The position numbers were made by a program, and so were the translations under genes. Shown here one piece after another: positions 32,587 to 44,604 of a stretch of 64,000 bases of DNA. How positions within the stretch are numbered: the stretch's first letter is position 1; each line of letters starts with the position of its first letter. Under the pieces are notes generated by a model, which ran no database searches, was not told the origin of the DNA, and was given only the letters and a program-made list of their open reading frames with translations. The stretch is from Stictocephala bisonia. Lineage: Eukaryota > Arthropoda > Insecta > Hemiptera > Membracidae. The stretch is taken from the NCBI GenBank assembly GCA_035578905.1, contig JAQJVL010000109.1:1898566-1962565 (forward strand). The letters run 5' to 3'.

Positions 32587-32912
32587 GGTGTCTCAAATGT
32601 AAGTATGTGAGAATAAATTTTTGTAATTAAATTAACGTTCTTAATACAATCATGAATATTTCCAAGAAAATATTTGATAAACCAAAAAGACATTTATATT
32701 ATTATCAACACACATGGAAAATTATATTTCTAAAGATATATGCAGATCAAGATCTATTATTTATTTTTATGATATATTTTTGGATTGGTTCATTTATTTG
32801 TAAGATTAAAATCACACTGTCTCTTTTGATGATACATATTGCCTAGACATATCTGACCATTCTAAATTTAAATATTTCTATTCCAAGTTAAAATCTGAAC
32901 TTGTAACATTTT
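32587..32912 (+). repeat. 330-bp direct duplication, second copy
   Basis: Second copy of the segment at 32,021-32,350. Neither termini nor flanks show target duplications that I can recognise, so segmental duplication and a pair of terminal repeats of an unknown element are both possible. Confidence 0.9.
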
Positions 32913-33134
32913 AAAAATTTCTATATATATATTTTTGTTGTAGACATATTGTCTATACCATACAAACCTTACAAAACACGTTTTTTAAACTTAGTAAACG
33001 TTTTTATTTATATGTTAGACACACTGTGGTTTTAATATTTACAAATTCTTGCTACATGCTAAAAATACAATTTTACTATAGGGAATTGTAATATATCTAA
33101 TTACAACAAGTTATTAGATAGTAATATCATAACG

Positions 33135-33265
33135 TCAATGTCAATTAATGCAATATTTGTGTCAACCTTTGATTGCTCTGCCGTCAACAATCAACACACA
33201 CCGGTCACTCAAACGTTCACTGTTAATTCCGGTTGTCATGGCGCAATAATGTTCAAATCAGCATC
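33135..33265 (+). repeat. Family F monomer
   Basis: ATGCAATATTTGTGTCAACC, TTTGATTG-TCTGCCGTCAAC, CGGTCACTCAAACGTTCACT align with the family F unit. Confidence 0.65.
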
Positions 33266-33544
33266 AGCCAAATATTATACAGGCTGATATTGAAAAGGAA
33301 ACAGCCAGAAAATATTTAGCATCATGTATTAGTTTCAAAGCTATCTATTTGTAAGTAAGACATTTTCTCATTCCCTTTCAGATTTCTAGAAAAAGATCTC
33401 TTTTATCTCATGAAAAATACGTAAAGTGACATAATATGGTTTTGTAATAATATTTTTATATTTGGTCCCAAATTCACGAATTTACTTTAAAAGTTTGAAA
33501 ACATTAGACTTACGGATGATACATTAAAAAATGTCTACACATGT

Positions 33545-34152
33545 GAACAATGACCACTGTACGTGTATGGATAGGTGGGTGGGTCATCACCACTGTACGT
33601 GTATGTTTATGTGGGTAGGACGGTCATCACCACAGTACGTGTACGGATGGGTGGTAGGGTCATCACCACTGTACGTTTATGGGTGGGGGGGGGGTCATCA
33701 CCACTGTACTTTTATGGGTGGGTAGGATGGTCATCACCACTGTACGTTTATGGTTAGTTGGGTGGGTCATCACCACAGAACGTTTATGGATGGGTAGGAC
33801 TGTCATCACCACTGTAAGTGTATGGATGGGTAGGACGGTCATTACCACTGTACGTGTATGGTTGGGTCGGACGATTCTCACCACTGTACGTTTATGTAGG
33901 GGTTGATGGGTCATCACAACTGTACGTTTATGGGTGGGTAGGACGGTCATCACGCACTGTACGTGTATGGTTAGTTGGGTGAGTCATCACTACTGTACGT
34001 TCATGGGTGGGTCATCAGCACTGGACACGTATGGTTAGGTGGGTGGGTCATCACCGCTGTAGTGTTTGGTTAGGTGGATGGGTCATCACAACTGTAGGTG
34101 TATGGATGGGTAGGACGGTTATCACTACTGTACGTTTATGGGTCGGTAGGCA
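33545..34152. repeat. M36 minisatellite, locus 2
   Basis: About 17 units of 36 bp: GTCATCACCACTGTACGTGT then ATGGATGGGTAGGACG. Some units are shortened near 33,985-34,030. One unit (near 33,680) carries a run of ten G. Plus and minus frames here are periodic artefacts. Confidence 0.95.
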
Positions 34153-34885
34153 TCATTTAATATTTACATATTATTGAAGTAAATCCGTAATGTTTAAACA
34201 TTCATCGACAAAATAAGTTTAATCAAAAAAAAAAAAAAAAAACTTAAACAAGGTCATTATTTTGTTTCCGCAAAATTTCACGACAAGTATTAAATACAAT
34301 TTGTGGCTTGTATTTTAATTCGTTAAACAAATGACGTAGACATTGAAAAAGCAATATGTTATACTGTAAAATAGTATTAATTGTCTTAATGAAATATACT
34401 ATTCAATTATGAGCCTAGTTTGTTGGAACTGTTGGTGAAATCATTAGTTAAATTGTAAACAATGATTTAGAACTTTTAATAAAATGCAATCTTCCTGAAA
34501 ACTCCTATTACTCCCTTTCCATCATAGCTAAGAGGTGTTTGTCCTTCAATGTTTTATTATGAAATCAGATATTATTTTCCGATGGTTGTTAAGTTGTGAG
34601 TCACGTTTTAAATTAGAAATTCAATCGGTAAAGAAGGCAACTTACAATTTAAGAACAGATGGATGTTTTCCATGACCTCATTACCTCATTTTATCTTCTG
34701 CAGCCTGTGCCATTTGAACGTTTTCAGCTGTGTAAAATAATCACTTACTAATACTTCTTAAAGGTAATAGTTACTCCTACTACTTATGACATTTCTACGT
34801 TCTAGGATATGGGATACTATGTCAAGATAAACGATAACTATTACTTCTTAACGGTAACAGTTACTCTTACTACCTATGCCATATA
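34153..34885. other. AT-rich intergenic DNA
   Basis: Contains an A tract at 34,226-34,242. The phrase GGTAA-AGTTACTC-TACTAC-TATG occurs twice (about 34,762 and 34,852), a local 90-bp repeat. No gene seen. Confidence 0.45.
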
Positions 34886-35035
34886 TTAAGCATGGAGGTT
34901 CAGTCACGACGCTTCTGACTGCGGTGTCTTCGATCCAACGTTCGAATCCCAACAGAGCTAACGATCAGTACATTACTCGTTAAATAAAGTTCACGCTCAC
35001 ACCTGCGGGCTAAAGTGAACCAGCGAATTAAGTTA
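34886..35035 (+). mobile_element. SINE1 copy
   Basis: GAGGTTCAGTCACGACGCTT with TCTGACTG, then ACGTTCGAATCCC (B box, 34,939-34,950), ACTCGTTAAATAAAGTTCAC. Same family as 30.5 and 50.6 kb; the tail portion CTCGTTAA is shared with the 50.6-kb copy. Confidence 0.65.
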
Positions 35036-35589
35036 AAAAATATACTTCTTTAAAGACAAATCCTGCGATAGGCTTACACAATTCGTTTCTACAGTTTTTC
35101 ACTTTATGTATAATTTTTTTTAAAAGAAAACAAAATATGTGTTTAATACATTGTAAATACAACTGATATACACAGCAATAAGTAAAACATGCATTTTATG
35201 AGGTAAAACAGTTATGAGATATTGATTGATAAATAAGTATTCTTAGACAAAAAGAGTAGAATAATATAATAATGAAATGTAATAGGATAATGGTTAGAAG
35301 AAGGAACATAAAAATCAACAATAAAGTAAACATAATATAGAACTGTGTAACATGCAGCATAGTTACGAAATGTCTGTAGCTGTAATCTTGTAATTTGAAG
35401 TGTAAAAGTGTCGATGTCATTAGTTAGTCACTAACTAACATTTGAATAGACTATTTCATTTTTTAAATTAATCTGAATTTAAAACCAGTATTCATGTTTA
35501 TAGAAGTTCAATAAATAACTATGTAACAGATATAAATATTATATTTGTTGTTTATTTTTATAAAGTAGTACGATGACTAGATGAGAAAG
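35036..35589. other. AT-rich intergenic DNA
   Basis: The 74-codon minus-strand frame at 35,196-35,420 is low-complexity and hydrophobic with no motif. Nothing else recognised. Confidence 0.45.
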
Positions 35590-35880
35590 AAAAGAATATT
35601 ATACTTTGCGCATATGAATGAGGATTCCTGACAATAGACCAACCAAACAAATCATAACAAAACTTAGCAAACTAAAGATAGTATAAAACTGTCTAAAGTA
35701 AATGATATGAAATAATATAATTTAAACAAAATCAATAAGTTAATTACTAAAAGTCTAAATTAATATTGATACCAAAAATAGACCAAATAACCGCAGAAAT
35801 AAGGGAATTTTTATAAGGAGAGCTCCAACAGACATCCCAGAGAATCAAGGAGTACTGGAAAGGGATAGTCATATAACACC
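35590..35880 (+). pseudogene. Possible LINE C-terminal remnant, heavily decayed
   Basis: TACTTTGCGCATATGAATGA then CCAAACAAATCATAACAAAA resembles the YGHIQRLNDNKLIKQII-coding stretch at 47.4 kb, with frame disruptions. Weak and offered only as a lead. Confidence 0.25.
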
Positions 35881-36454
35881 AAAAGCATCAATGAATAAAG
35901 TGATCCTATAAAATATAAGATTTATTAACCCTTTATAAATAAGCATTTTGTTTTGAAATTGACGTCACTCACTTCCAATATCCTGCTGAAGATTTAGCAC
36001 ATCCCTTTTTTTGCATGACAATGAGAGGACCCTGGAAGGGTAGGTAGTCGTTTTTCGTACACTAGTCAGTTTCTACAAACATTCTCATTCCCAAAATGTA
36101 AAATAGGTAATCTAAAATTTTAGTATTTTATCTGAGTACAAATGCTTTGTCCTTGATAGTGAGTAAGCAATCCATATTATTTTAAATTAAAATTTGGTTA
36201 TATGGAGAATTTTCAGTTTATATAAACCCTCCACTTAATATCTGTTGACTATATAAATTGTGTTTACATTTTGAAAACTATTTAAATTAACCGATATTTT
36301 ACTGATCCCTTTTGAATTGTTGTTCTAAAAATTGTTTACCCTAAGACACAGTGTCGGTAGGATAAGTGCATCCTCGGAAGTTGTGCCTGTGAATGGTTCA
36401 GTGTAAAAAAAACATTCAACGTGTAAAATGCTTTACGTGTACACAACATTACGT
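35881..36454. other. AT-rich intergenic DNA
   Basis: Nothing recognised. Confidence 0.45.
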
Positions 36455-36464
36455 AAATCGGAGG

Positions 36465-36990
36465 ATTTTCACTACTGTAAGTGTATACGTGGGTGGGAGG
36501 GTCATCATTATTGCACGTATAAACGTAGGTGGGAGGGTCATCACTGTTGTACGTGTATACGTAGGTAGGAGAGTCATTACTAGTGTACGCGTATAGGCAG
36601 GTGGGAGGGTCATCACTACTGTACGTGTATTGGTAGGTGGGAGGGTCATCACTAATGTACGTGTATTGGTAGTTGTACGTGTACAACTACTGTACGTGTA
36701 AACGTAGGTGGGAGTGTCACCACTACTGTATGTGTATAGGTAGGTGGGAGGGTCATCACTACTGCACGTTTATTGGTAGGTTGAGGGTCATCACTACTGT
36801 ACCTGTGTTGGTAGGTGGGAGGATCATCACTACTGTACCTGTATAGGTAGGTGGGAGGGTCTTCACTACTGTACGTGTATTTGTAGTTGTACGTGTACAA
36901 CTACTGTACGTGTAAACGTAGGTGGGAGTGCCACCACTACTGTATGTGTATAGGTAGGTGGGAGGGTCGTCACTACTGTATGTGTATAAA
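36465..36990. repeat. M36 minisatellite, locus 3, with higher-order repeat
   Basis: About 14 units of 36 bp: GTCATCACTACTGTACGTGT then ATAGGTAGGTGGGAGG. A larger segment is duplicated about 214 bp apart, each copy beginning with a compact palindrome TAGTTGTAC-GT-GTACAACTA (36,670-36,689 and 36,884-36,903). Frames are artefacts of the period. Confidence 0.95.
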
Positions 36991-37119
36991 AATGTTATGA
37001 ATAACTGCAAAAATATTTTATCAGCACTTTCGAACTATTTAATTTTTAAGTTATATATTGTTAGAGAGACAGAGAGTTGGAGATCAATTTAAATTGATAG
37101 AGTGTATGTGTACTCTCAT

Positions 37120-37300
37120 TAACATAACCAATTTACTATTTCGATGGATTGGGTACAATGGAAACATGAGTTGAGGACAACTTTCTGGAATCGGATAAAT
37201 CAAGTAAGTGCTGCCGCTGTGATTTATTCCCTTGAGCTCATTTCTCCAACTAGAGTAAAGTATATAAAATAAAACATTGTGCTCCTTTCTAAGTGTGTTC
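37120..37300 (+). repeat. Family E repeat, copy 1
   Basis: CTTTCTGGAATCGGATAAAT, CAAGTAAGTG, TGATTTATTCCCTTGAGCTC, TCTCCAACTAGAG and TATATAAAATAAA occur in this order; copies at 46.9 and 53.1 kb have the same order. GGATAAATCA and TGATTTATTCC can pair to form a hairpin. No terminal repeats or coding capacity seen. Confidence 0.7.
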
Positions 37301-37914
37301 AGTCTACGCGTAGAAAATGACGATCAAACAAACAATGTGCTGAATGAATTTATGTATATGATCATTTAATCACTTGCTTTAAAATACTGTTGTAGTTTCG
37401 AAACCTTCAAACATGACGTTGACTGTTCATATTTGGTAAAGGGCATTTTTGCAGTTGTGGATTATATAGTTTAATCCTTTTAAATGAAGTATTTTGTTAC
37501 CATCAAAATTGCTAGGTATTTTTTAAGCACTATTTTAAAATGAAAATGGCGATGGTTATTCCCAATTCTTGCATTCGGGAGAAATACTGTGATGGTTTTC
37601 TCCTTTTAATAAAAATTATTGAGAAATATTTAATGCCCTTAAAATGTGAACATATAAAGTTTCCTCGTACATACATTTTTACATTACGTGTCTTCATATT
37701 ATAGTAATTATATTGACAAATATGTTTGTATTATGCCTGACCATTTTTATACAATGGTTTAATTCTTGTTTATAAAATATCACAGAATTATATTAAATTT
37801 GTTTATTTCCTATACGAATGAACCTATAGATATTTTATAAAGAGCGAGTGATTACAATTATTATCAATTACTAAGGAAATTGGTATGCTGTGGCATATTT
37901 GAAGTAGTATAATT
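37301..37914. other. AT-rich intergenic DNA
   Basis: Nothing recognised. Confidence 0.5.
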
Positions 37915-38060
37915 TGTACAGCAGAAAGTGGTACAAAACTACCCCTGTAATTAAATATAAAGAGTCCTTTAGTACTCAAGGTAATTGGCTGAAAGCTAAC
38001 TGGCATTTGGATTGTCGGAGGGTGGCCACTTTCAGCGGACGGTTTCTAAAGGTCTGAAAA
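37915..38060 (+). repeat. Family B monomer
   Basis: ACCCCTGTAATTAAATATAA, AGAGTCCTTTAGTACTCAAG, GTAATTGGCTGAAAGCTAAC, GGTGGCCACTTTCAGCGGAC. Best preserved of the four monomers. Confidence 0.75.
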
Positions 38061-38277
38061 CAGTTTAATATAAACTCGACTTGGTTACAGATGACGTTAT
38101 TTAATTCTGTGAAAAGAGGAATTGGTGTTTATTACATATTATGGTCAATTTATTTATGCAAATAAATATAAGTCTCATTTATTAGAAACGACCAAAATAT
38201 TTTACTAAAAAATGAAACTCTGATTGGACTACAAGTTCTGCAATACAGATTTTTATTAGGTTATAGTTTTATATTTT

Positions 38278-39430
<1,153 letters not shown>

Positions 39431-39435
39431 TTAAA

Positions 39436-39672
39436 ATTTTTACAAATTATCATTAAAAAAATTACAAAGCTTTTCACCAATTTTATGAATATTGGCTTCA
39501 TCAGGCAACACAAAATTATTTTAATTTGTGTTTAACTTATAAATTTAGATAATAAATAAATAATACATTATAAATAAAAATTAAATTCATATATTTGTGT
39601 TGCCAGATGAAGCCAATATTTCTGGTAAAAGGCCTGATAAAATAGTCTTTTTTATTGGTAATTTGTAAAAAT
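39436..39672. mobile_element. MITE-like inverted-repeat element
   Basis: ATTTTTACAAATTATCATTA-AAAAA then CTTTTCACCA, ATATTGGCTTCATCAGGCAA and CACAAA on the left are mirrored on the right as TTTGTGTTGCCAGATGAAGC, CAATATTTCTGGTAAAAG and GGTAATTTGTAAAAAT. Arms are 75-80 bp around a roughly 80-bp AT-rich loop. No internal frame. Target duplication not resolved; insertion limits may lie further out. Confidence 0.7.
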
Positions 39673-39779
39673 TAAATAAAAAAGAAGAATACCAATATCA
39701 ACTTTATCTAACATTTACAATTAAAATATGTCGTTTAAACTTTAATTGGACTGGCAAAGAAATTAATTACGGAAGACTT

Positions 39780-40050
39780 ATTCTGTAGGCATAATTCCAT
39801 GCTACGGAACGCAAACAGCTCTGTATTACCCTATAGAAGTCGTTGTAAACAAGGGTGGTTTTTAACGACAGTTTAGAGAAGGGGTGACATTAGTTTGATG
39901 GAAACTTTCCATTTGCACAAAGCATTTGTTCGCACTGTAAATTTATTACCCCATAAAATGAAACAAGACTCACACTAGACACCAAGGGTGGAGAAATGTG
40001 TAATTGCACTTTGATGGTCGAGTCGACTGGTTTCAGGTTCAATGCCAGTT
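39780..40050 (+). repeat. Family D repeat
   Basis: TTTTTAACGACAGTTTAGAG, GATGGAAACTTTCCATTTGC, ACAAAGCATTTGTTCGCACT, GTAAATTTATTACCCCATAA, GAAACAAGACTCACAC, ACACCAAGGGTGGA. The 62.4-kb copy has the same order. Class unknown. Confidence 0.7.
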
Positions 40051-40394
40051 TTATAAGCTATCGACCAATATATCAGGACGATTTCGCTAAAAAACACGTG
40101 TTCGAATATTATGTCTTTTTACGATATAATAGACCATAAAATATGATTGTTTGACCACCAATCTAATCAACTGAAATATTATATTTTTAACTGTAACTAA
40201 ACGTAAAGTAAATTACTAAGTTTTTGAGGAAAAAACAAGTAATCAGGCATTCGTTTAATTAGGTTAGTCAGTAAATATGTATTGATATATTAGACTAAGA
40301 ATAAAAAAAACACACAAATTTATATCATACAAAAAAGAACATTTAAATGAACTGATAACTATTTCTGACTTTGTTTTTATTAAACAATATTTCG

Positions 40395-41660
40395 GTCCCT
40401 TAGATTGTTCCCCAGTCACCAGTCATTGTATGAGTAATACAGTGTTCTGTCAACTCAAACGTCTACTTTTCATTTATGTGGTGATGTTGATTGTCAAATT
40501 AACACACTATTTGGGTCCCTTTGATTGTTCCTCAGTCACCAGTCATTGTATGGGTAATACAGTGTTCTGTCCACACAAACCTCCACTGTTCATTGACGTG
40601 GTGATGTTAAATCAACTCAGCATTTGTGTCCCTTTGATTGTTCCCCAGTTACCAGTCATTGTATGTGTAATACAGTGTTCTGACCGCTCAAATGTCCAAT
40701 GTTCATTTATTTGGTGATGTTGAATGTCAAATTAACCCAACATTTAGGTCCCTTTTTTGTCCCTAGTCACTTGTCATTGCGTGAGTGATGCAGTGTTCTG
40801 TTCCCTTAAACGTTCATTGGTCATTCATGTGGTGATGTTGAATGTCAAATTAACCCAACATTAGGGTCCCTTTGATTGTTTCCCAGTCACCAGTCATTGT
40901 ATGGGTAATACAGTGTTCTGTCCACTCAAACGTTCACTGGTCATTCATGTGGTGATGTTGAATGTCAAATTAACCCAACATTAGAGTTTCTTTGATTGTT
41001 TCCCAGTCACCCGTCACTGTATGAGTAATACAGTGTTCTGGCCACTCAACGTCCACTTGTCATTTATGTGGTGATGTTGAATGTCAAATCAAAGCAATAT
41101 TTGTGTTCCTTTGATGGCTTCCCAGTCACCAGTCATTGTATGGGTAATACAGTGTTCTGTCCCCTCAAACGTTCACTGGTCATACATGTGGTGATATTTA
41201 TTGTCATATTAACCCAACATTTAGGTCCCTTTTTTTGTCTCCAGTCACTTGTCATTGAATGAGTGATGCAGTGTTCTGTCCACTTATACGTTCATTAGTC
41301 ATTCATGTGGTGATGTTGAATGTTAAATTAACCCAACATTAGGGTCCCTTTGATTGTTTCCCAGTCACCCGTCACTGTATGAGTAATACAGTGTTCTGGC
41401 CACTCAAACGTCCACTTGTCATTTATGTGGTGATGTTGAATGTCAAATCAAAGCAATATTTGTGTTCCTTTGATGGATTCCCAGTCACAAGTCACTGTAC
41501 GAGCTATGCAGTGTTCTGGCCACTTAAACGTCCATTGGTCATTCATGTGATGATGTTGAATGTCAAATCAAAGCAATATTTATTTTCCTTTGATGGGTTC
41601 CCAGTCACCAGTCATTGTATGAGCTATGTATTGTTCTGGCCACTCAAACATGACCTTAAA
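40395..41660. repeat. Family F tandem array, 120-bp unit
   Basis: About 10.5 units. The marker CAGTGTTCTG recurs at 40,440, 40,560, 40,673, 40,791, 40,911, 41,031, 41,150, 41,269, 41,389, 41,509 and (as TATTGTTCTG) 41,629, so the period is 113-120 bp and mostly 119-120. Each unit contains TTTGATTGTTCCCCAGTCAC, CAGTCATTGTATGAGTAATA, CACTCAAACGTTCACTGGTC and GTGGTGATGTTGAATGTCAA. The final units share a GATGGxTTCCC variant, showing local homogenisation. Frames of 64-100 codons here are artefacts. Confidence 0.95.
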
Positions 41661-42394
41661 TGGATTGAGTTGGTTATATAAAGTAAATATGATGTTGGAG
41701 AAGGGGCCCGAAACTCATATTTACTTACATATTTTAATAAGCAATTTTATTTTAAAATACCAGATAAAGGTTCTGAAGTTGTCCAAGGGATTTTGGTAGG
41801 TAGTAAGTTAGTAGTGTAGTAAGAACTTAAAAAAAATTGTAGGACTTTTATCTACATTGGTTTGTAAAGATTTCATCCATAGCTCCATAATTTCTTATTA
41901 TAATTTAAAAAAATCTGTTGAACAGATTAAATTACCGTATCTCAAGTTTTATTAAACAATTTCCCTCATAGTCAACACCGATCTTTTAATCCACATTGTA
42001 GAAATGTTTGAACTAACTACAAAGAAATATTATCGGAAATTTGATCTTGTATCTCATTGCATTTACAGATACCAATTTATAATTTAACAATTTAACAGAT
42101 AACAAAGTTGGTTATAGAGGACAAAACTATGCCATCAGGTCAAGGAAAAAGACCATCTATCCATTTATTGTAACTATCTTCCTCTCTCTTTGAATTTCTA
42201 ATTCGAGACGTGACTCTCGGATCAACATCCATCGGAAAATAAGATCTGATTTCGTGATGAAAATAATAAAGTATTGGAGGAAATTCTGTTATTTTGTGAG
42301 AAATAAAAATAATAGAAGGAATCATGAAGTGTTTTACATAACAAGCATGAATTATTACTATGAGATGCCGAAAAAAACTTTTAGCGTAATTTAA
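41661..42394. other. AT-rich intergenic DNA
   Basis: Nothing recognised; a 61-codon minus-strand frame at 42,140-42,325 has no motif. Confidence 0.45.
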
Positions 42395-42730
42395 GGTGAA
42401 GATGAATGATTACGTGAGTGTAGGGTGAGTGTGGATGACCTGTGTAGTCCGGTTACTGATTGAGTTCGACTTATGCTTAGAAAGAGCCATTTATTAATAG
42501 CCCAACTGCCATGGGAACTAAGGGAGCTACAGCTTTACACGGAATCTGAACCACGTAGTGTTGGTCTGTTTTCCAGCTATTTGACAAGCCTGATACTCAG
42601 TTGTCTCCCCTACAAAACATCCGGTCTCTGACTACCACCCAACATGGACACCCAAGACTTCTCCAGTGGATTTCCATGGCAATGGCAACCATTCAGTGGA
42701 CGCCTGTTCAGTATTAAGAGCACCAAGCTT
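42395..42730 (+). repeat. Family A repeat
   Basis: TTATTAATAGCCCAACTGCC, GGAATCTGAACCACGTAGTG, TTGGTCTGTTTTCCAGC, GACAAGCCTGATACTCAG, CTCTGACTACCACCCAACAT, GGACACCCAAGACTTCTCC. Uninterrupted copy that shows what the LINE split at 22.99/27.51 kb. The 70-codon frame at 42,644-42,856 starts inside it and is probably spurious. Confidence 0.8.
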
Positions 42731-42859
42731 AGAACCTATCACCTCGCCTACAATATGTCCAAAAATGCTGGGTTAAAGCACTGCACCACTAATGCTGAAT
42801 GTAAATGTTGCTATTATTTTCACCTGACAGATATTACTTATATACCTGACAACTAATGC

Positions 42860-43640
42860 AACTTTTTACTTTCTTTTGATATTATATTTACATTTAATTG
42901 CATTGGATATTCAGCAATGCTAAGAAAATCCTGGACTTTACCGTTGTGTGATCTGAACCAGTTGATAAATCACTCTTGTCATATGTATAACAACTTTTAA
43001 TATGAAATGAATGCTTATTTTCGCAATATCATCGCACTATGGGACAGTTTAAAAAAATAATTGCTTTACATCTACTCGTATCAACGATATTTCCACAAAG
43101 AGAAGTGTAACTTTAATAAATATATACAATTAATAACAGTAAATAAATAATTGATAATTAATAAAACAACTATGAGTATAGCTGTTAACATCTCAACAAG
43201 TTTTTTCTTTCAATGCTTTTTAATGTTTTAATTCCAGTGGTCCATTTTGAAGCCATCTATGAAAGAAAACACCTTTTCATACCAAAGAGGGTTTTTAATC
43301 AAAGTTTGAATTTCAAAAGGCTTATAAAGTTTAATTATTCTATTTCTTGAGGTAGCCTGTTCAATATCCTGGCAACAATTTGGAACGGCAGGTATGTAAA
43401 TAAATACTAACATATTTATTGGACATTTTTGTTGGAACTGTTTCGTGATAGTGAAGGTAATTTGTATAGTTTTGCAGTTTTAGAAGAATTAAAACTGAAT
43501 AGTTTACAGACAAGGTGATGGTTGGGTAAAAGTTTATGAAAGACAAATAGGAGGGTTCAAATTCCACTGAGTGATCAACACTTCATGTAGTTGAAGTTCA
43601 TAAAAAAACTTCAAGGATAATATATTGAAGTATAAAGCTA
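42860..43640. other. AT-rich intergenic DNA
   Basis: Nothing recognised; two overlapping minus-strand frames of 61 and 68 codons carry no motif. Confidence 0.45.
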
Positions 43641-43659
43641 CCTTTTTTCAGTAGTCAGT

Positions 43660-44600
43660 TAATAAACCGTTTTGCAATGTACAGTCCTACCGTACAAGGG
43701 GCAATTGGTGGCTTAGAGAGGCTCGTGTTGACGCTGACGTTGGTCACTTCAAGCGGGTTTCGATAAGCAGCCTTTTTGCTACAGTCAGCTTATAAACCAG
43801 CCAACCGTATTGCAATATACAGTCCTTTAGTACAAGGGGTAATTGGTTGTTTAGAGAGGCTCGTGTTGACTCTGACGTTGGTCACATCAAGAGGGGTTTT
43901 CTAAGAAGCCTTTTAGCATAGTCAGTTTATAAACCAGCCAACCGTATTGCAATATACAGTCCTTCAGTACAAGGGGTAATTGGTTGTTTAGAGAGGCTCG
44001 TTTTGATTCTGACGTTGGTCACTTCAAGTGGGTTCTCTAAGAAGCCTTTTTGCCGTAGTCAGTTTATAAACCAGCCAACCGTATTGCGATATACGGTCCT
44101 TCAGTACAAGGGGTAACTGGTTGTTTAGAGAGGCTCGTGTTGATTCTGACGTTGGTCACTTCAGTGGGTTTCTCTAAGAAGCCTTTTTGCCGTAGTCAGT
44201 TTATAAACCAGCCAACCGTATTGCGATATACGGTCCTTCAGTACAAGGGGTAACTGGTTGTTTAGAGAGGCTCGTGTTGATTCTGACGTTGGTCACTTCA
44301 AGTGGGTTCTCTAAGAAGCCTTTTTGCCGTAGTCAGTTTATAAACCAGCCAACCGTATTGCGATATACGGTCCTTCAGTACAAGGGGTAACTGGTTGTTT
44401 AGAGAGGCTCGTGTTGATTCTGACGTTGGTCACTTCAGTGGGTTTCTCTAAGAAGCCTTTTTGCCGTAGTCAGTTTATAAACCAGCCAACCGTATTGCGA
44501 TATACAGTCCTTCAGTACAAGGGTTAATTGGTTGTTTAGAGAGGCTCGTGTTGACTCTTACGTTGGTCAAATGAAGTGGGGTTCTCTGTCCTGCCGTTTC
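43660..44600. repeat. Family B tandem array, ~137-bp unit
   Basis: Seven units. Each contains CAGTTTATAAACCAGCCAAC, CGTATTGCGATATACGGTCC, TTCAGTACAAGGGGTAACTG, GTTTAGAGAGGCTCGTGTTG and GACGTTGGTCACTTCAAGTG. The middle units are almost identical and alternate CAAGTGGG-TTCTC and CAGTGGG-TTTCTC endings, implying a two-unit amplification. Segment TATACAGTCCTT-AGTACAAGG-AATTGG and the distal GGTCACTTC-AGTGGG align with the family B monomers. Confidence 0.92.
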
Positions 44601-44604
44601 AGCG

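Noticed and set aside
33531..36686. Periodic VVMT-xPPT / TTVRVxVGG frames at minisatellite loci 2 and 3
   Set aside because: Same artefact as at 19 kb; no start context and no non-repetitive part.
40430..41681. Three plus-strand frames of 64-100 codons
   Set aside because: They lie wholly within the 120-bp tandem array, whose period is also a multiple of three.
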